From a virus: a stretch of 35,202 nucleotides of DNA. Below, one piece after another: positions 24,490-31,550 of the stretch; the first letter of the stretch is position 1; each line of letters starts with the position of its first letter. The DNA lies in IMG/VR virus record IMGVR_UViG_3300008267_000177, positions 1 through 35,202 of that record, one strand, 5' to 3'. Made by a program: the position numbers and the translations under genes. The notes beneath the pieces are model-generated. The model saw only the letters and a program-made list of their open reading frames with translations, ran no database searches and was not told where the DNA came from.

Positions 24490-25946
24490 GTACATTAACA
24501 GCAAAAATACAATTAAGAAGAGATACATCTGCAAATTGGACTTCTAATAATCCAATATTGGCAGCTGGTGAAGTTGCATTTACAAGTGATGTATTTTACA
24601 CCTCAACAGACCAACAGAGGTTTAAAATAGGAGATGGTGTTCAAACATGGTCGCAATTAGATTATGTTCCTGAAGGTGGAGCAAGTGCTTATCCTGAAAA
24701 TTTATTTTTAACAGTAGTTAATAAGACAGGAGATAATTTACTTGCAAGTGGGTATAAAGTTTTAAAAGTAATAACTGCACAGGGACAAAGATTAGCAGTT
24801 GATTATGCTTTAGCTGATAGTGATGCAAATAGTGCTGATACCATTGGAGTTGTTTATGAAAATATAAATAACAATCAAGAGGGAAGAATAATAACAATTG
24901 GTGAAATAACAGGAATAAACACTACTGGCAGCATACAAGGTGAAACGTGGGCAGATGGGGATTCATTATTTCTTAGTGCTACTATTGAAGGAGGTATAAC
25001 TAATATTAGACCAACTGCACCTAATCATGGAGTAAGATTAGGATATGTTGTTTACTCACATGTTAATCAAGGAAAAATTTATGTTAAGATTGATAACGGA
25101 TATGAATTAGGCGAAATTCATGATATTTACGCACCAACACCAATAAATAATGATGGTATATTTTGGAGTTCAGGAACAACAAGATACGAGAATAAAAGCA
25201 TTGCAACTGCATTAGGTTATACACCAGAAAACTCAGCTAATAAAGGAGTGGCAAATGGTTATGTGCCATTAGCAAGTGATGCAAAAATTGATGCTGCTTA
25301 TTTACCAAGTTATGTAAGTGATATTCTTGAATATGCAAATTTAGCATCATTTCCTGCGACTGGTCAAAGTGGAAAAATATATTTAGCTTTAGATACCAAT
25401 AAAGTATATAGGTGGTCAGGTAGTGTTTATATTGAGGTCGCAGCAAATAGTGGTGTTTGGGGTGCAATAACAGGAACGATAACAAATCAAACTGATTTAC
25501 AAACAGCATTAGATGCAAAAGTATCTATTTTACCTTTATATTTTGGATCTGCGCAAAACACTTTAAATCCAGCAGATTCGACAACATACTACTTTGCTAA
25601 TACTTCAGGACCTTCAACGGGATTTATATCAAGATATATTCCAATTAGTTCGGCTCTTACAGTAATTGCATGTTCATTTGAAATATGGGTAAATAGCACT
25701 ATCGGTTCATCTGAAAATTCTCAAATAGATTTATTAGTATATAATAGTTCAGATGTTTTGCAATCAACTAATTCAATTAGTAATACTGTAAAATGGAATA
25801 ATGCAAGTAAAACAAATAAATACTTTATTACAGGGTTAAATTATTCAATACCTGCAAATAGCTATATAGTATTAAGGTTAATAACACCAGCATGGGTAAC
25901 TAATCCAACAGTAACTTGGGGAACATTTAATTTAAGTATAAAATGA
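24486..25946 (+). CDS. Tail fibre/receptor-binding protein with Mtd_N-like head
   Basis: The protein has 486 aa. The N-terminus KIQLRRDTSANWTSNNPILA, then AGEVAFTSD...FKIGDGVQTWSQL (residues 6-58) is the Mtd_N-like attachment domain shared by many phage fibre proteins. Middle repeats include TALGYTPENSANKGVANGYV, then PLASDAKIDAAYLPSYVSDI, a common fibre shaft linker. The C-terminal 130 residues form a beta-sandwich-like receptor-binding region. No reverse transcriptase or template repeat is seen, so it is not a diversity-generating system. Confidence 0.75.
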   Translation: MSTLTAKIQLRRDTSANWTSNNPILAAGEVAFTSDVFYTSTDQQRFKIGDGVQTWSQLDYVPEGGASAYPENLFLTVVNKTGDNLLASGYKVLKVITAQGQRLAVDYALADSDANSADTIGVVYENINNNQEGRIITIGEITGINTTGSIQGETWADGDSLFLSATIEGGITNIRPTAPNHGVRLGYVVYSHVNQGKIYVKIDNGYELGEIHDIYAPTPINNDGIFWSSGTTRYENKSIATALGYTPENSANKGVANGYVPLASDAKIDAAYLPSYVSDILEYANLASFPATGQSGKIYLALDTNKVYRWSGSVYIEVAANSGVWGAITGTITNQTDLQTALDAKVSILPLYFGSAQNTLNPADSTTYYFANTSGPSTGFISRYIPISSALTVIACSFEIWVNSTIGSSENSQIDLLVYNSSDVLQSTNSISNTVKWNNASKTNKYFITGLNYSIPANSYIVLRLITPAWVTNPTVTWGTFNLSIK

Positions 25947-26092
25947 TGTTTGAATATAAAATAAAATTAGAAAATGGTAAATACAATATTTACTATTTCA
26001 TAAATGGTGTTATTGACACAGTAGAGTTCTATGGTTATTCACTAAATGACCCTCAATTAATCATTCGTTATGGTTACAAAGAAATAAAATAA
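25943..26092 (+). CDS. Small hypothetical protein, 49 aa
   Basis: ATG 25943 overlaps the fibre stop (ATGATG) and encodes a Tyr-rich 49-aa protein, MMFEYKIKLENGKYNIYYFI, then NGVIDTVEFYGYS. Coupling and composition (beta, aromatic) support a small accessory of the fibre. It ends just before a late motif. Confidence 0.5.
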   Translation: MMFEYKIKLENGKYNIYYFINGVIDTVEFYGYSLNDPQLIIRYGYKEIK

Positions 26093-26093
26093 T

Positions 26094-26106
26094 GGTACTT
26101 TAAAAA
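26094..26106 (+). promoter_or_regulatory. GGTACTTT late motif before the second fibre group
   Basis: GGTACTTTAAAAA begins 22 bases before ATG 26116, directly after the stop of the 49-aa gene. Confidence 0.5.
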
Positions 26107-26115
26107 ATAAAAAAC

Positions 26116-26397
26116 ATGGCAAACGCATTAAGATTAACAGCTAATGGAGGTTGTGAATATATTGACAACACAAACGCAAGAACTGGTAAAAAATATTACT
26201 GCTTTATCGTTCAAGCTGATACAGTAGTAGGAACTTTAACAGGTGGATTTGCACCTGATACAACAACTAACTATTTAACATCAATTGGATTAAGTGGTAA
26301 AACATTAAAACAAGGTGCTATCATTTACGCTCCTGGTGATGCGGTGTTTACCAATCTGACATTAACAAGTGGTGCAATTATAGCTTACGCAGAATGA
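26116..26397 (+). CDS. Small virion-associated beta protein, 93 aa
   Basis: A 93-aa Gly/Thr-rich protein: MANALRLTANGGCEYIDNTN, then GKKYYCFIVQADTVVGTLTG, and a closing AIIYAPGDAVFTNLTLTSGA. Proteins of this form occur beside fibre genes in Bacteroidota phages and are probably surface or fibre-tip subunits. It overlaps the next gene by 4 bases. It has its own upstream late motif, suggesting substantial expression. Confidence 0.5.
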   Translation: MANALRLTANGGCEYIDNTNARTGKKYYCFIVQADTVVGTLTGGFAPDTTTNYLTSIGLSGKTLKQGAIIYAPGDAVFTNLTLTSGAIIAYAE

Positions 26398-27206
26398 AGT
26401 TAAGTTTAGGGATAACTCCACGTGACTATTCTGTTGCAGGCGGTGTAACTTACGATACCGACGCACAGGCTTACTTTACTGCTAATACAGCAATAACAAG
26501 TGCAGCAGATAAAAACGCTATCAACATTTTTTATTTAGGTCTTAAAAGCGACGGAATCTATACAAAGATGAAAGCAATGTACTTACCTATTTGGGGAAGT
26601 GCAGCGGCTTGTAAATGGAATTTAATAAACCCCGTAGATAGTAACGCGGCTTTTAGATTAACATTTTCAACGGGTATAACATACACTAGTAATGGAATGA
26701 CATTTAATGGTACAAGTGCCTTTGCTAACACATACTTTACACCTTCAATAAGCTTGTCTTTAAATTCAGGGTCTTTAGGTTATTATGGAGGAAATAATTT
26801 AGGCAGTCAAATCAATAAGCCAGCTTTAGGTAGTGTGATTTCAGGGCAGTTATTTATGTTAGAACCATCTTACAGTGGATATGGCGTATTTGGATGTGTT
26901 AATGACGGTTCTGCAACATTTACAGCTAATACCAATACAACAGGTTTTATATTTGTAACAAGAACAACATCTACACAAAAAATTATATCTATAAGAGGTA
27001 GTCAAGTAACTTTAAATGAAAATACAACAGGTAGACCGACAGCTACAGTAGTAATTGGTGCGAGAAATAATAATGGTACTGTTGAATTTTACTCAGCATT
27101 TCAACATAGGTTTGATTTTATAGCAGATGGTTTAACAAGCACAGAAGCAACTAATTTTCACACAAGGGTTCAAACATTAATGACATATTTTGGAATAAAC
27201 GTTTAA
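26394..27206 (+). CDS. Fibre/LamG-like receptor-binding protein
   Basis: The protein has 270 aa. It begins with a small linker, then AQAYFTANTAITSAADKNAI, KMKAMYLPIWGSAAACKWNL, then INPVDSNAAFRLTF (about residues 63-92), a pattern recurrent in Bacteroidota phage tail proteins with a concanavalin/LamG-like beta-sandwich. Later strands include VVIGARNNNGTVEFYSAFQH. It is likely a carbohydrate-binding tail component. Confidence 0.55.
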   Translation: MKLSLGITPRDYSVAGGVTYDTDAQAYFTANTAITSAADKNAINIFYLGLKSDGIYTKMKAMYLPIWGSAAACKWNLINPVDSNAAFRLTFSTGITYTSNGMTFNGTSAFANTYFTPSISLSLNSGSLGYYGGNNLGSQINKPALGSVISGQLFMLEPSYSGYGVFGCVNDGSATFTANTNTTGFIFVTRTTSTQKIISIRGSQVTLNENTTGRPTATVVIGARNNNGTVEFYSAFQHRFDFIADGLTSTEATNFHTRVQTLMTYFGINV

Positions 27207-27209
27207 ATT

Positions 27210-27428
27210 ATGGAAGGCAGAATAGTAACAACAGAACAAGCAACACAATTACAAGGAGTGTTCATTGACCATGATACTTTCTTTAATTTTGTTCAGGATA
27301 TTAACGGGATATATTTTTTATTTTTAAGTGAACAAGATGAGGTTGATATTGCTCAAACAGAATACGCACCTTTGTTGCAGATACCTTTAAGCCCTTATAC
27401 ACCACCATTACCACCACCAATTAATTAA
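27210..27428 (+). CDS. Small fibre-adjacent protein with proline tail
   Basis: A 72-aa protein with acidic/aromatic N-terminal part (IDHDTFFNFVQDINGIYFLF) and a C-terminus rich in proline (PLSPYTPPLPPPIN). It lies 3 bases after the fibre gene and 2 before the lysis-type gene. It is perhaps a fibre chaperone or accessory; no domain recognised. Confidence 0.5.
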   Translation: MEGRIVTTEQATQLQGVFIDHDTFFNFVQDINGIYFLFLSEQDEVDIAQTEYAPLLQIPLSPYTPPLPPPIN

Positions 27429-27430
27429 TT

Positions 27431-27634
27431 ATGAAAGAGGCATTAGACTTAATTAAGAAACATGGCGCAACTGCGGTACTCGTTTTGTGGCTATGGCATA
27501 CTCATACGAGAGTAGAACATTTAGAAGCTAAATTATATAATTGTTTAGAAAGAGAAAGATTAGAGCAATTGTATAGTAAACCAAACGAGGCTGTACTACC
27601 TAAAAAAATAGAAGATGAAACTAAAAGTAGTTAG
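27431..27634 (+). CDS. Small membrane-anchored lysis-type protein (holin/spanin-like)
   Basis: The protein has 67 aa. A short N-terminal helix is followed by a hydrophobic stretch ATAVLVLWLWHTHTRVEHLE (about residues 13-32) and a charged coiled-coil-like tail with one Cys. This shape occurs in small holin/XhlA-like proteins near lysis genes. The hydrophobic segment is short, so membrane insertion is uncertain. It overlaps the DUF5675 gene by 20 bases. Confidence 0.45.
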   Translation: MKEALDLIKKHGATAVLVLWLWHTHTRVEHLEAKLYNCLERERLEQLYSKPNEAVLPKKIEDETKSS

Positions 27635-28040
27635 AGAAATAAAGAACGATGTATGTACTATTGGTAGTTTATTCATCAATGATGTTTTCTTTTGTTATAC
27701 TTTAGAAGATAAGGACAGAGGATTAAAACAAAGTGATTCTTTACTTTTCATCCAAGCTAAAAAGATTTTCGGACTTACTGCAATACCTGTAGGCTTCTAT
27801 AAGCTAACAGTTAATCAAAGTCCTAAGTTTAAAAGGATGTTACCACGTATTCTTGATATAAAGGGATTTGATGGGGTTCTTTTGCACAGAGGTAATAATG
27901 CTAACCATTCACTCGGATGTATTCTTGTGGGTTATAAAAAAGGCGATAACTCAATCTTTGAAAGCACTAAAGCTGAAACTGATTTAGTAAACAGATTACT
28001 TTTACATAATCAAGAAGTTCACACAATAGAAATAGTATAA
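27615..28040 (+). CDS. DUF5675 protein (probable lysis/cell-wall enzyme)
   Basis: The protein has 141 aa, a complete single domain. CTIGSLFINDVFFCYTLEDK, then GLTAIPVGFYKLTVNQSPKF, LPRILDIKGFDGVLLHRGNN, then ANHSLGCILVGYK match the DUF5675 layout, which resembles L,D-transpeptidase/YkuD-type folds with a conserved His and GC motif (HRGN...SLGC). In phages these proteins usually lie in lysis blocks. Activity is inferred from context, not proven. It ends 5 bases before a strong terminator. Confidence 0.75.
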   Translation: MKLKVVREIKNDVCTIGSLFINDVFFCYTLEDKDRGLKQSDSLLFIQAKKIFGLTAIPVGFYKLTVNQSPKFKRMLPRILDIKGFDGVLLHRGNNANHSLGCILVGYKKGDNSIFESTKAETDLVNRLLLHNQEVHTIEIV

Positions 28041-28045
28041 AGCAA

Positions 28046-28069
28046 AAAAGCACCTTACGGGGTGCTTTT
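28046..28069 (+). terminator. Rho-independent terminator after the lysis gene
   Basis: AAAAGCACC (28046-28054) pairs exactly with GGTGCTTTT (28061-28069) across a 6-base loop. The stem's 3' T-run completes the terminator shape, and its A-rich 5' side makes it potentially bidirectional. Confidence 0.8.
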
Positions 28070-28141
28070 AAGTGTTAGAAATTTTTATGAAAAAACACAA
28101 AGAACGATAGGCAAAATTAAACAATTTAAAACAATATACAA

Positions 28142-28348
28142 ATGTTATTACAATTAGTAAATGATACACTAACAACAGTAGTTAGTGAAGTAGTTAATAC
28201 AGCGGTGGCCGTTCATGAAGTAACTGGTGGCGGAGCTTTCATAAATGGGGTTGATAATTCAGTAGTGGGTTCAATAGTTACTTTATTAGTAGCTGCTATT
28301 ATTCGCCATTTTGAAAAGAAAAAAATTAAAAATAGAGCGAATAAGTAG
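28142..28348 (+). CDS. Holin-like small membrane protein
   Basis: The protein has 68 aa. A weakly amphipathic N-terminus is followed by one clear membrane helix, VVGSIVTLLVAAIIRHF (about residues 41-57), and a strongly basic tail (EKKKIKNRANK). Length, single span and basic C-terminus suit a small holin or lysis accessory. It lies between two strong terminators, downstream of the DUF5675 enzyme, and so forms its own small transcript segment. Confidence 0.5.
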   Translation: MLLQLVNDTLTTVVSEVVNTAVAVHEVTGGGAFINGVDNSVVGSIVTLLVAAIIRHFEKKKIKNRANK

Positions 28349-28378
28349 TAAAATTTTCTTATTGATTTTCAATTAGTT

Positions 28379-28412
28379 AGCAATTATTTTAAATAATAGT
28401 TGCTTTTTTTTT
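28379..28412 (+). terminator. Rho-independent terminator closing the late block
   Basis: AGCAATTATT (28379-28388) pairs with AATAGTTGCT-type bases 28395-28404 through ten pairs including one G-U, then nine T follow. It separates the structural/lysis genes from the right-hand accessory and recombination genes. Confidence 0.8.
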
Positions 28413-28445
28413 ATCCATGAATGTTAAAGTGATTGAAATTTAGTT

Positions 28446-28453
28446 TAAATTTG
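28446..28453 (+). promoter_or_regulatory. Host-type -7 box before the right-hand operon
   Basis: TAAATTTG matches TAnnTTTG exactly and lies 24 bases before ATG 28477, just after the terminator. The -33 region has no clear TTTG, so the promoter is judged on the -7 box and position. Confidence 0.45.
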
Positions 28454-28476
28454 CTTTATAATTAAAAACACAAACA

Positions 28477-28731
28477 ATGAAAGTAACAATTACAGTAACA
28501 GAAAAAGTAAAAAAAGAAATTGAAATACAATTTCCTTATTACACAAAAAGCGATTACAGGTTCTATAAATTTATAGATGAAAATACTTGCTTAGAAGTTT
28601 ATAAAGGCATTACTGATTTCTCAATTGATTTCAGTCCTTATAAAACATTCGCTTTACCTTACGAACCTTCAACTGCTGAAGAGTTCAACACTAAATTTAA
28701 TATTGTAAAATCTTTAATCGAATCATTATGA
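28477..28731 (+). CDS. Small hypothetical protein, 84 aa
   Basis: A beta-rich 84-aa protein opening MKVTITVTEKVKKEIEIQFP, YYTKSDYRFYKFI, and containing DFSIDFSPYKTFALPYEPS. It is the first gene after the host-type box and overlaps the next by ATGA. No known domain is seen. Confidence 0.5.
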   Translation: MKVTITVTEKVKKEIEIQFPYYTKSDYRFYKFIDENTCLEVYKGITDFSIDFSPYKTFALPYEPSTAEEFNTKFNIVKSLIESL

Positions 28732-29039
28732 ATAATGCAAATCAAATAGAACTCAACAACAACTTAGAGTATTGGTACGGGTTTATAGATGCTAACTTAG
28801 TTCACTACAATAGAATCAATATAAGTAATGTTAGCTTAGACAATACAACAATGGAAATGTTCATCACAGATACTGAAACACATTTTTGTTTTGACTTCTA
28901 TAAAAAAGGTCAGGTAGTTGGTAAGCATAAAATCTTTATAGGAAATAACCAGCTTGAGTTTGATTGGAACTTACAGTTCAGCCAAGAGTTAATTAAAATG
29001 TTTAAAAGCATTGATGTTAAAAATCAAGTTATATTATAA
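28728..29039 (+). CDS. Hypothetical protein, 103 aa
   Basis: A 103-aa protein with aromatic beta strands (EYWYGFIDANLVHYNRI; HFCFDFYKKGQVVGKHKIFI). It is coupled to the previous gene. Its stop codon lies inside the outer arm of the attC-like fold. No function recognised. Confidence 0.5.
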   Translation: MNNANQIELNNNLEYWYGFIDANLVHYNRINISNVSLDNTTMEMFITDTETHFCFDFYKKGQVVGKHKIFIGNNQLEFDWNLQFSQELIKMFKSIDVKNQVIL

Positions 29040-29134
29040 CGGTTTGTGGCTTTGTGTCTGTTTGCCTCTTGCACAATGCTTCAATTTGCCGACAAACTTA
29101 ATGAGGAAAATAGCACAAAGCCGCTGTTATACGC
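29035..29134 (+). repeat. attC-like imperfect inverted repeat
   Basis: The outer arms TATAAC (29035-29040) and GTTATA (29126-29131) pair exactly. After an unpaired region (7 vs 3 bases), GGCTTTGTG (29048-29056) pairs with CACAAAGCC (29114-29122). A single bulged T (29057) follows, then an 11-bp stem (29058-29068/29103-29113) with one G-U and one mismatch, and a 34-base loop. R box, unpaired spacer, extrahelical base and terminal loop are the architecture of integron attC sites. The end reads GTTATAC, one position off GTTRRRY. No integron integrase is present. Confidence 0.45.
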
Positions 29135-29200
29135 TGGGCGGTAATTATAAATAAAACTTAATTTGAAATACAAAACCTTTTTTAATAACTTTTTTAAGCG

Positions 29201-29821
29201 ATGAAAATATTAAACTTATACGCAGGGATTGGCGGTAATAGAAAACTTTGGGGAGATGAACACCAAGTTACTGCCGTAGAAATAAATTCAGATATTGCTT
29301 CTGAATACAAATACAGACACCCAAACGATGAAGTAATACAAACGGATAGCCACCAATTTTTATTGCATAATTATCAAGACTATGATTTTATATGGAGTTC
29401 GCCACCTTGTCCATCACATAGTAGGTTGTGTTTTTCACAAAAAGAAAAACGCTATGCTGAAATGAGCCTATACCAACAAATAATATTGTTGAAAAGTTGG
29501 AGTAAAGGATTGTGGGCAATAGAAAATGTTGTGCCATATTATGAATATTTAATACAGCCAAGTATAATTATTGGCAGACACCCATATTGGAGTAATTTTA
29601 AAATAGAGCCACTTGAAGTAAAAAACATTGATGTATCAAGAAGTACAAAAGAAGAATTAAGTGAATATTTAGGAATACCGATACCAAGAATAAATGCAGG
29701 AGAATTATTAAGAAATTGCGTAGAACCTAAAGTTGGATTGCATATTTTAAATTGTGCGTTGGGTAAAAAAGTTATTAAAAAAGAATATGAGCAGAACAGT
29801 TTATTTGGAGAACAAATTTAG
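29201..29821 (+). CDS. C5-cytosine DNA methyltransferase-like protein, copy 2
   Basis: The protein has 206 aa and is a paralogue of the gene at 1888. Motif I is LNLYAGIGGN (residues 4-13), motif IV SSPPCP (66-71) with Cys70, motif VI ENV (108-110) and a reduced motif VIII GRHPYW (125-130). It keeps the canonical G in motif I that copy 1 has as C. It lies between an attC-like fold and GCGTATAAC, the inverted partner of GTTATACGC, so it may have arrived as a gene cassette. No cognate nuclease is present. It probably modifies phage DNA. Confidence 0.75.
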   Translation: MKILNLYAGIGGNRKLWGDEHQVTAVEINSDIASEYKYRHPNDEVIQTDSHQFLLHNYQDYDFIWSSPPCPSHSRLCFSQKEKRYAEMSLYQQIILLKSWSKGLWAIENVVPYYEYLIQPSIIIGRHPYWSNFKIEPLEVKNIDVSRSTKEELSEYLGIPIPRINAGELLRNCVEPKVGLHILNCALGKKVIKKEYEQNSLFGEQI

Positions 29822-29828
29822 CGTTGCG

Positions 29829-29865
29829 TATAACTTACATCTTTGCGCTAAAATATAGCGCCTTA
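29829..29865 (+). promoter_or_regulatory. 37-nt shared upstream element, copy B, with palindromic operator
   Basis: This is the same element as 1807-1843 with identical spacing. Here the right half is a perfect palindrome, GCGCTA-AAATA-TAGCGC (29845-29861). It sits 24 bases before the HTH-like gene at 29889, so an autoregulatory operator is plausible. The stretch TACATCTTTG resembles a relaxed host -7 box. Confidence 0.5.
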
Positions 29866-29888
29866 TTTAAAAATAAATTAAAAAAAAT

Positions 29889-30098
29889 ATGAAAATACCC
29901 GAAACAATTAAAACCAAAATGAATGATTACTACACGTTTGGTGACCACACAAAAATTAAAAGATTAGGCATACAAAAGAAAAAGCCATTCAGCTTAGTAA
30001 CAATTGGAAAGGCTTTTAAAGATGGAGAGTGCCATGATGACCTTTTGGACTTAATAGATGAATTTTATAACTTAAAAATTAAAAAGTATGGAAAATAA
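29889..30098 (+). CDS. Small HTH-like regulator candidate, 69 aa
   Basis: A basic 69-aa protein. GDHTKIKRLGIQKKKPFSLV, then TIGKAFKDGECHDDLLDLID follows the spacing of a short XRE-like helix-turn-helix as seen in small Bacteroidota phage regulators. Similarity is modest and it could be another small DNA-binding protein. The palindrome 28-44 bases upstream supports a regulatory role. It overlaps the next gene by 11 bases. Confidence 0.45.
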   Translation: MKIPETIKTKMNDYYTFGDHTKIKRLGIQKKKPFSLVTIGKAFKDGECHDDLLDLIDEFYNLKIKKYGK

Positions 30099-30312
30099 AT
30101 TTTATTCAGATGGCTTAACAAAGAGAAGTTTACAAGCCTTAAATGATATTCAAAGAATTGAATCAGAGCTTTATGATACTGCAGAAAGATTAGGTGAAGT
30201 ACAAAGAGCAGAACTTTATGACCAAAATTTAACGGAAAATTACTATCTACTTAAGAATCAGTTAGAAACAATTACAGATAATTTTTTAAATTATAATTCA
30301 GTTAAAAATTAA
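30088..30312 (+). CDS. Small helical protein, 74 aa
   Basis: A 74-aa acidic protein that is almost entirely alpha-helical/coiled coil (LQALNDIQRIESELYDTAER, then NYYLLKNQLETITDNFLNY). It overlaps the previous gene by 11 bases. No known family. Confidence 0.45.
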   Translation: MENKFYSDGLTKRSLQALNDIQRIESELYDTAERLGEVQRAELYDQNLTENYYLLKNQLETITDNFLNYNSVKN

Positions 30313-30316
30313 TTAT

Positions 30317-30324
30317 TAAATTTG
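30317..30324 (+). promoter_or_regulatory. Host-type -7 box before the recombination operon
   Basis: TAAATTTG matches TAnnTTTG and lies 4 bases before ATG 30329, implying a near-leaderless transcript. No convincing -33 element is seen. Confidence 0.4.
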
Positions 30325-30328
30325 CAAT

Positions 30329-30574
30329 ATGAAAACACAAGAACAAGCAATCCTCGATGCCTTATTAGGTGGGCAAGTGATAACAGGCTCAAATGCCTAT
30401 GCAATCACGAAAAAAGAATGTGCCTGTGGCACACTTAACCTTCACAAAGTTTTAGCTAAGATTAGAGATAAAGGTTATACCATTAATGAGCAATGGTGCA
30501 TCAACTCTAAAAGCAATACACGATTCAAAGAATTTACAATAACTAATAAAAAACAAAAGAAAAATGGAAACTAA
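30329..30574 (+). CDS. Small winged-HTH protein
   Basis: The protein has 81 aa. EQAILDALLGGQVITGSNAY, then LNLHKVLAKIRDKGYTINEQ follows the pattern of the short phage winged helix domains (HTH_39-type), with a beta-wing near NTRFKEFTI. CAC near residue 33 is unusual. It opens the recombination operon and may regulate it. It overlaps the SSB-like gene by 11 bases. Confidence 0.6.
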   Translation: MKTQEQAILDALLGGQVITGSNAYAITKKECACGTLNLHKVLAKIRDKGYTINEQWCINSKSNTRFKEFTITNKKQKKNGN

Positions 30575-30830
30575 ACTAAACAGCGGAGCAATCTTCAAGA
30601 ACTCTAAAAAGACAAATGAAAAACAACCTGACTATCAAGGAACTGTTAATGTGAACGGAAAAGAAATGCAAATCTCTTTATGGTTTAAAGAAAGCCAAAA
30701 AGGTACAAAGTACTTCAGTGCTGCATTCCAAGAGCCATTTAAAAAAGAAAATCAGGTAATGACTAAGCCAAATAGTTATGATACACACCAAGAATTTAGA
30801 ATAGATAGTAAAGATGATTTACCATTTTAA
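30564..30830 (+). CDS. SSB-like DNA-binding protein (OB-type, DDLPF tip)
   Basis: The protein has 88 aa. SGAIFKNSKKTNEKQPDYQG, then KEMQISLWFKESQKGTKYFS matches the small OB-like/DUF736-type domain. The last residues are KDDLPF, the same kind of acidic-hydrophobic tip that SSB proteins use to recruit partners. It lies directly before an ERF annealing protein. A single-strand-binding role is inferred from tip and context. Confidence 0.6.
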   Translation: METKLNSGAIFKNSKKTNEKQPDYQGTVNVNGKEMQISLWFKESQKGTKYFSAAFQEPFKKENQVMTKPNSYDTHQEFRIDSKDDLPF

Positions 30831-30842
30831 AAATTAATAATT

Positions 30843-31388
30843 ATGAAAACCAAAGAACAAACAAACGAAACAAAATCACTATTTAAAAGCTTAGCAGCAT
30901 TCCAACAAGAAGTGCCAGTGATTCACAAAGGAACAACAGGTTATGGATATTCCTATGCAGACCTTCCAACTATCTTTAATGTTATCAATCCATTATTAGC
31001 AAAGCATGAACTTGGCTTTACTCAACCTATTATGGGCGATTGTGTTAAAACAATTATATTCCATGTTGAAACAGGGGAAACTATTGAATCCTTAACTGAT
31101 ATTCCTAAAGGTGTGCAATTAAAAGGCATGAATGATTTTCAAGTTTTAGGTAGTGCCATTACTTACATTCGTAGATATGCTTTAAGTTCAATTTTAGGCT
31201 TAGTTACCGACAAAGATACTGATGCAGCAGGTGAGCAAACAAAGAGCAGTAAACCACAATTAGAAGTAAAATCAGAGGCATTCGGTAAAGCTGTTGAGTT
31301 TATAATGAAAGGTGGAAGCTTAGAGCAAATCAAAACTAAATACGAAATAAGTAAGGAAGTAGAAATTGCACTTATAAAATCAATATAA
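30843..31388 (+). CDS. erf: ERF-family single-strand annealing protein
   Basis: The protein has 181 aa. FKSLAAFQQEVPVIHKGTTG, then YGYSYADLPTIFNVINPLLA, KHELGFTQP and FQVLGSAITYIRRYALSSIL, then GLVTDKDTDAA carry the ERF signature, including GSAITYIRRYAL and the DTD element. It anneals complementary single strands in phage recombination and genome circularisation. It works with the SSB-like protein upstream and the YqaJ exonuclease downstream. Confidence 0.9.
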   Translation: MKTKEQTNETKSLFKSLAAFQQEVPVIHKGTTGYGYSYADLPTIFNVINPLLAKHELGFTQPIMGDCVKTIIFHVETGETIESLTDIPKGVQLKGMNDFQVLGSAITYIRRYALSSILGLVTDKDTDAAGEQTKSSKPQLEVKSEAFGKAVEFIMKGGSLEQIKTKYEISKEVEIALIKSI

Positions 31389-31549
31389 TGGAAAATAAAA
31401 TAATTGAAAATGATATTAAAATGAAAGAAATGGCTGATAAATATAAAGATGAATATTTTGAATTATTTGGAAGTTTAATCTTAAATGGTTACGATATTCA
31501 AAGTGCTATTGACTTTTGTTATAATAAATTAATATTAAATGTTAAATAA
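31388..31549 (+). CDS. Small acidic protein, 53 aa
   Basis: ATG 31388 overlaps the ERF stop (TAATG) and encodes 53 aa: MENKIIENDIKMKEMADKYK, then FELFGSLILNGYDIQSAIDF. It is helical and acidic, lies exactly between erf and the exonuclease, and ends 1 base before ATG 31551. The lack of gaps supports a real gene. Confidence 0.5.
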   Translation: MENKIIENDIKMKEMADKYKDEYFELFGSLILNGYDIQSAIDFCYNKLILNVK

Positions 31550-31550
31550 A

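Noticed and set aside
24486-25946. Diversity-generating retroelement because the fibre begins with an Mtd_N-like domain
   Set aside because: No reverse transcriptase gene, no adenine-variable template/variable repeat pair and no Avd-like gene were found in the window.
28981-29200. tRNA-like or small structured RNA gene in the 160-base gap
   Set aside because: The fold has one long hairpin with a bulge and no cloverleaf arms; it fits an attC-like repeat better.
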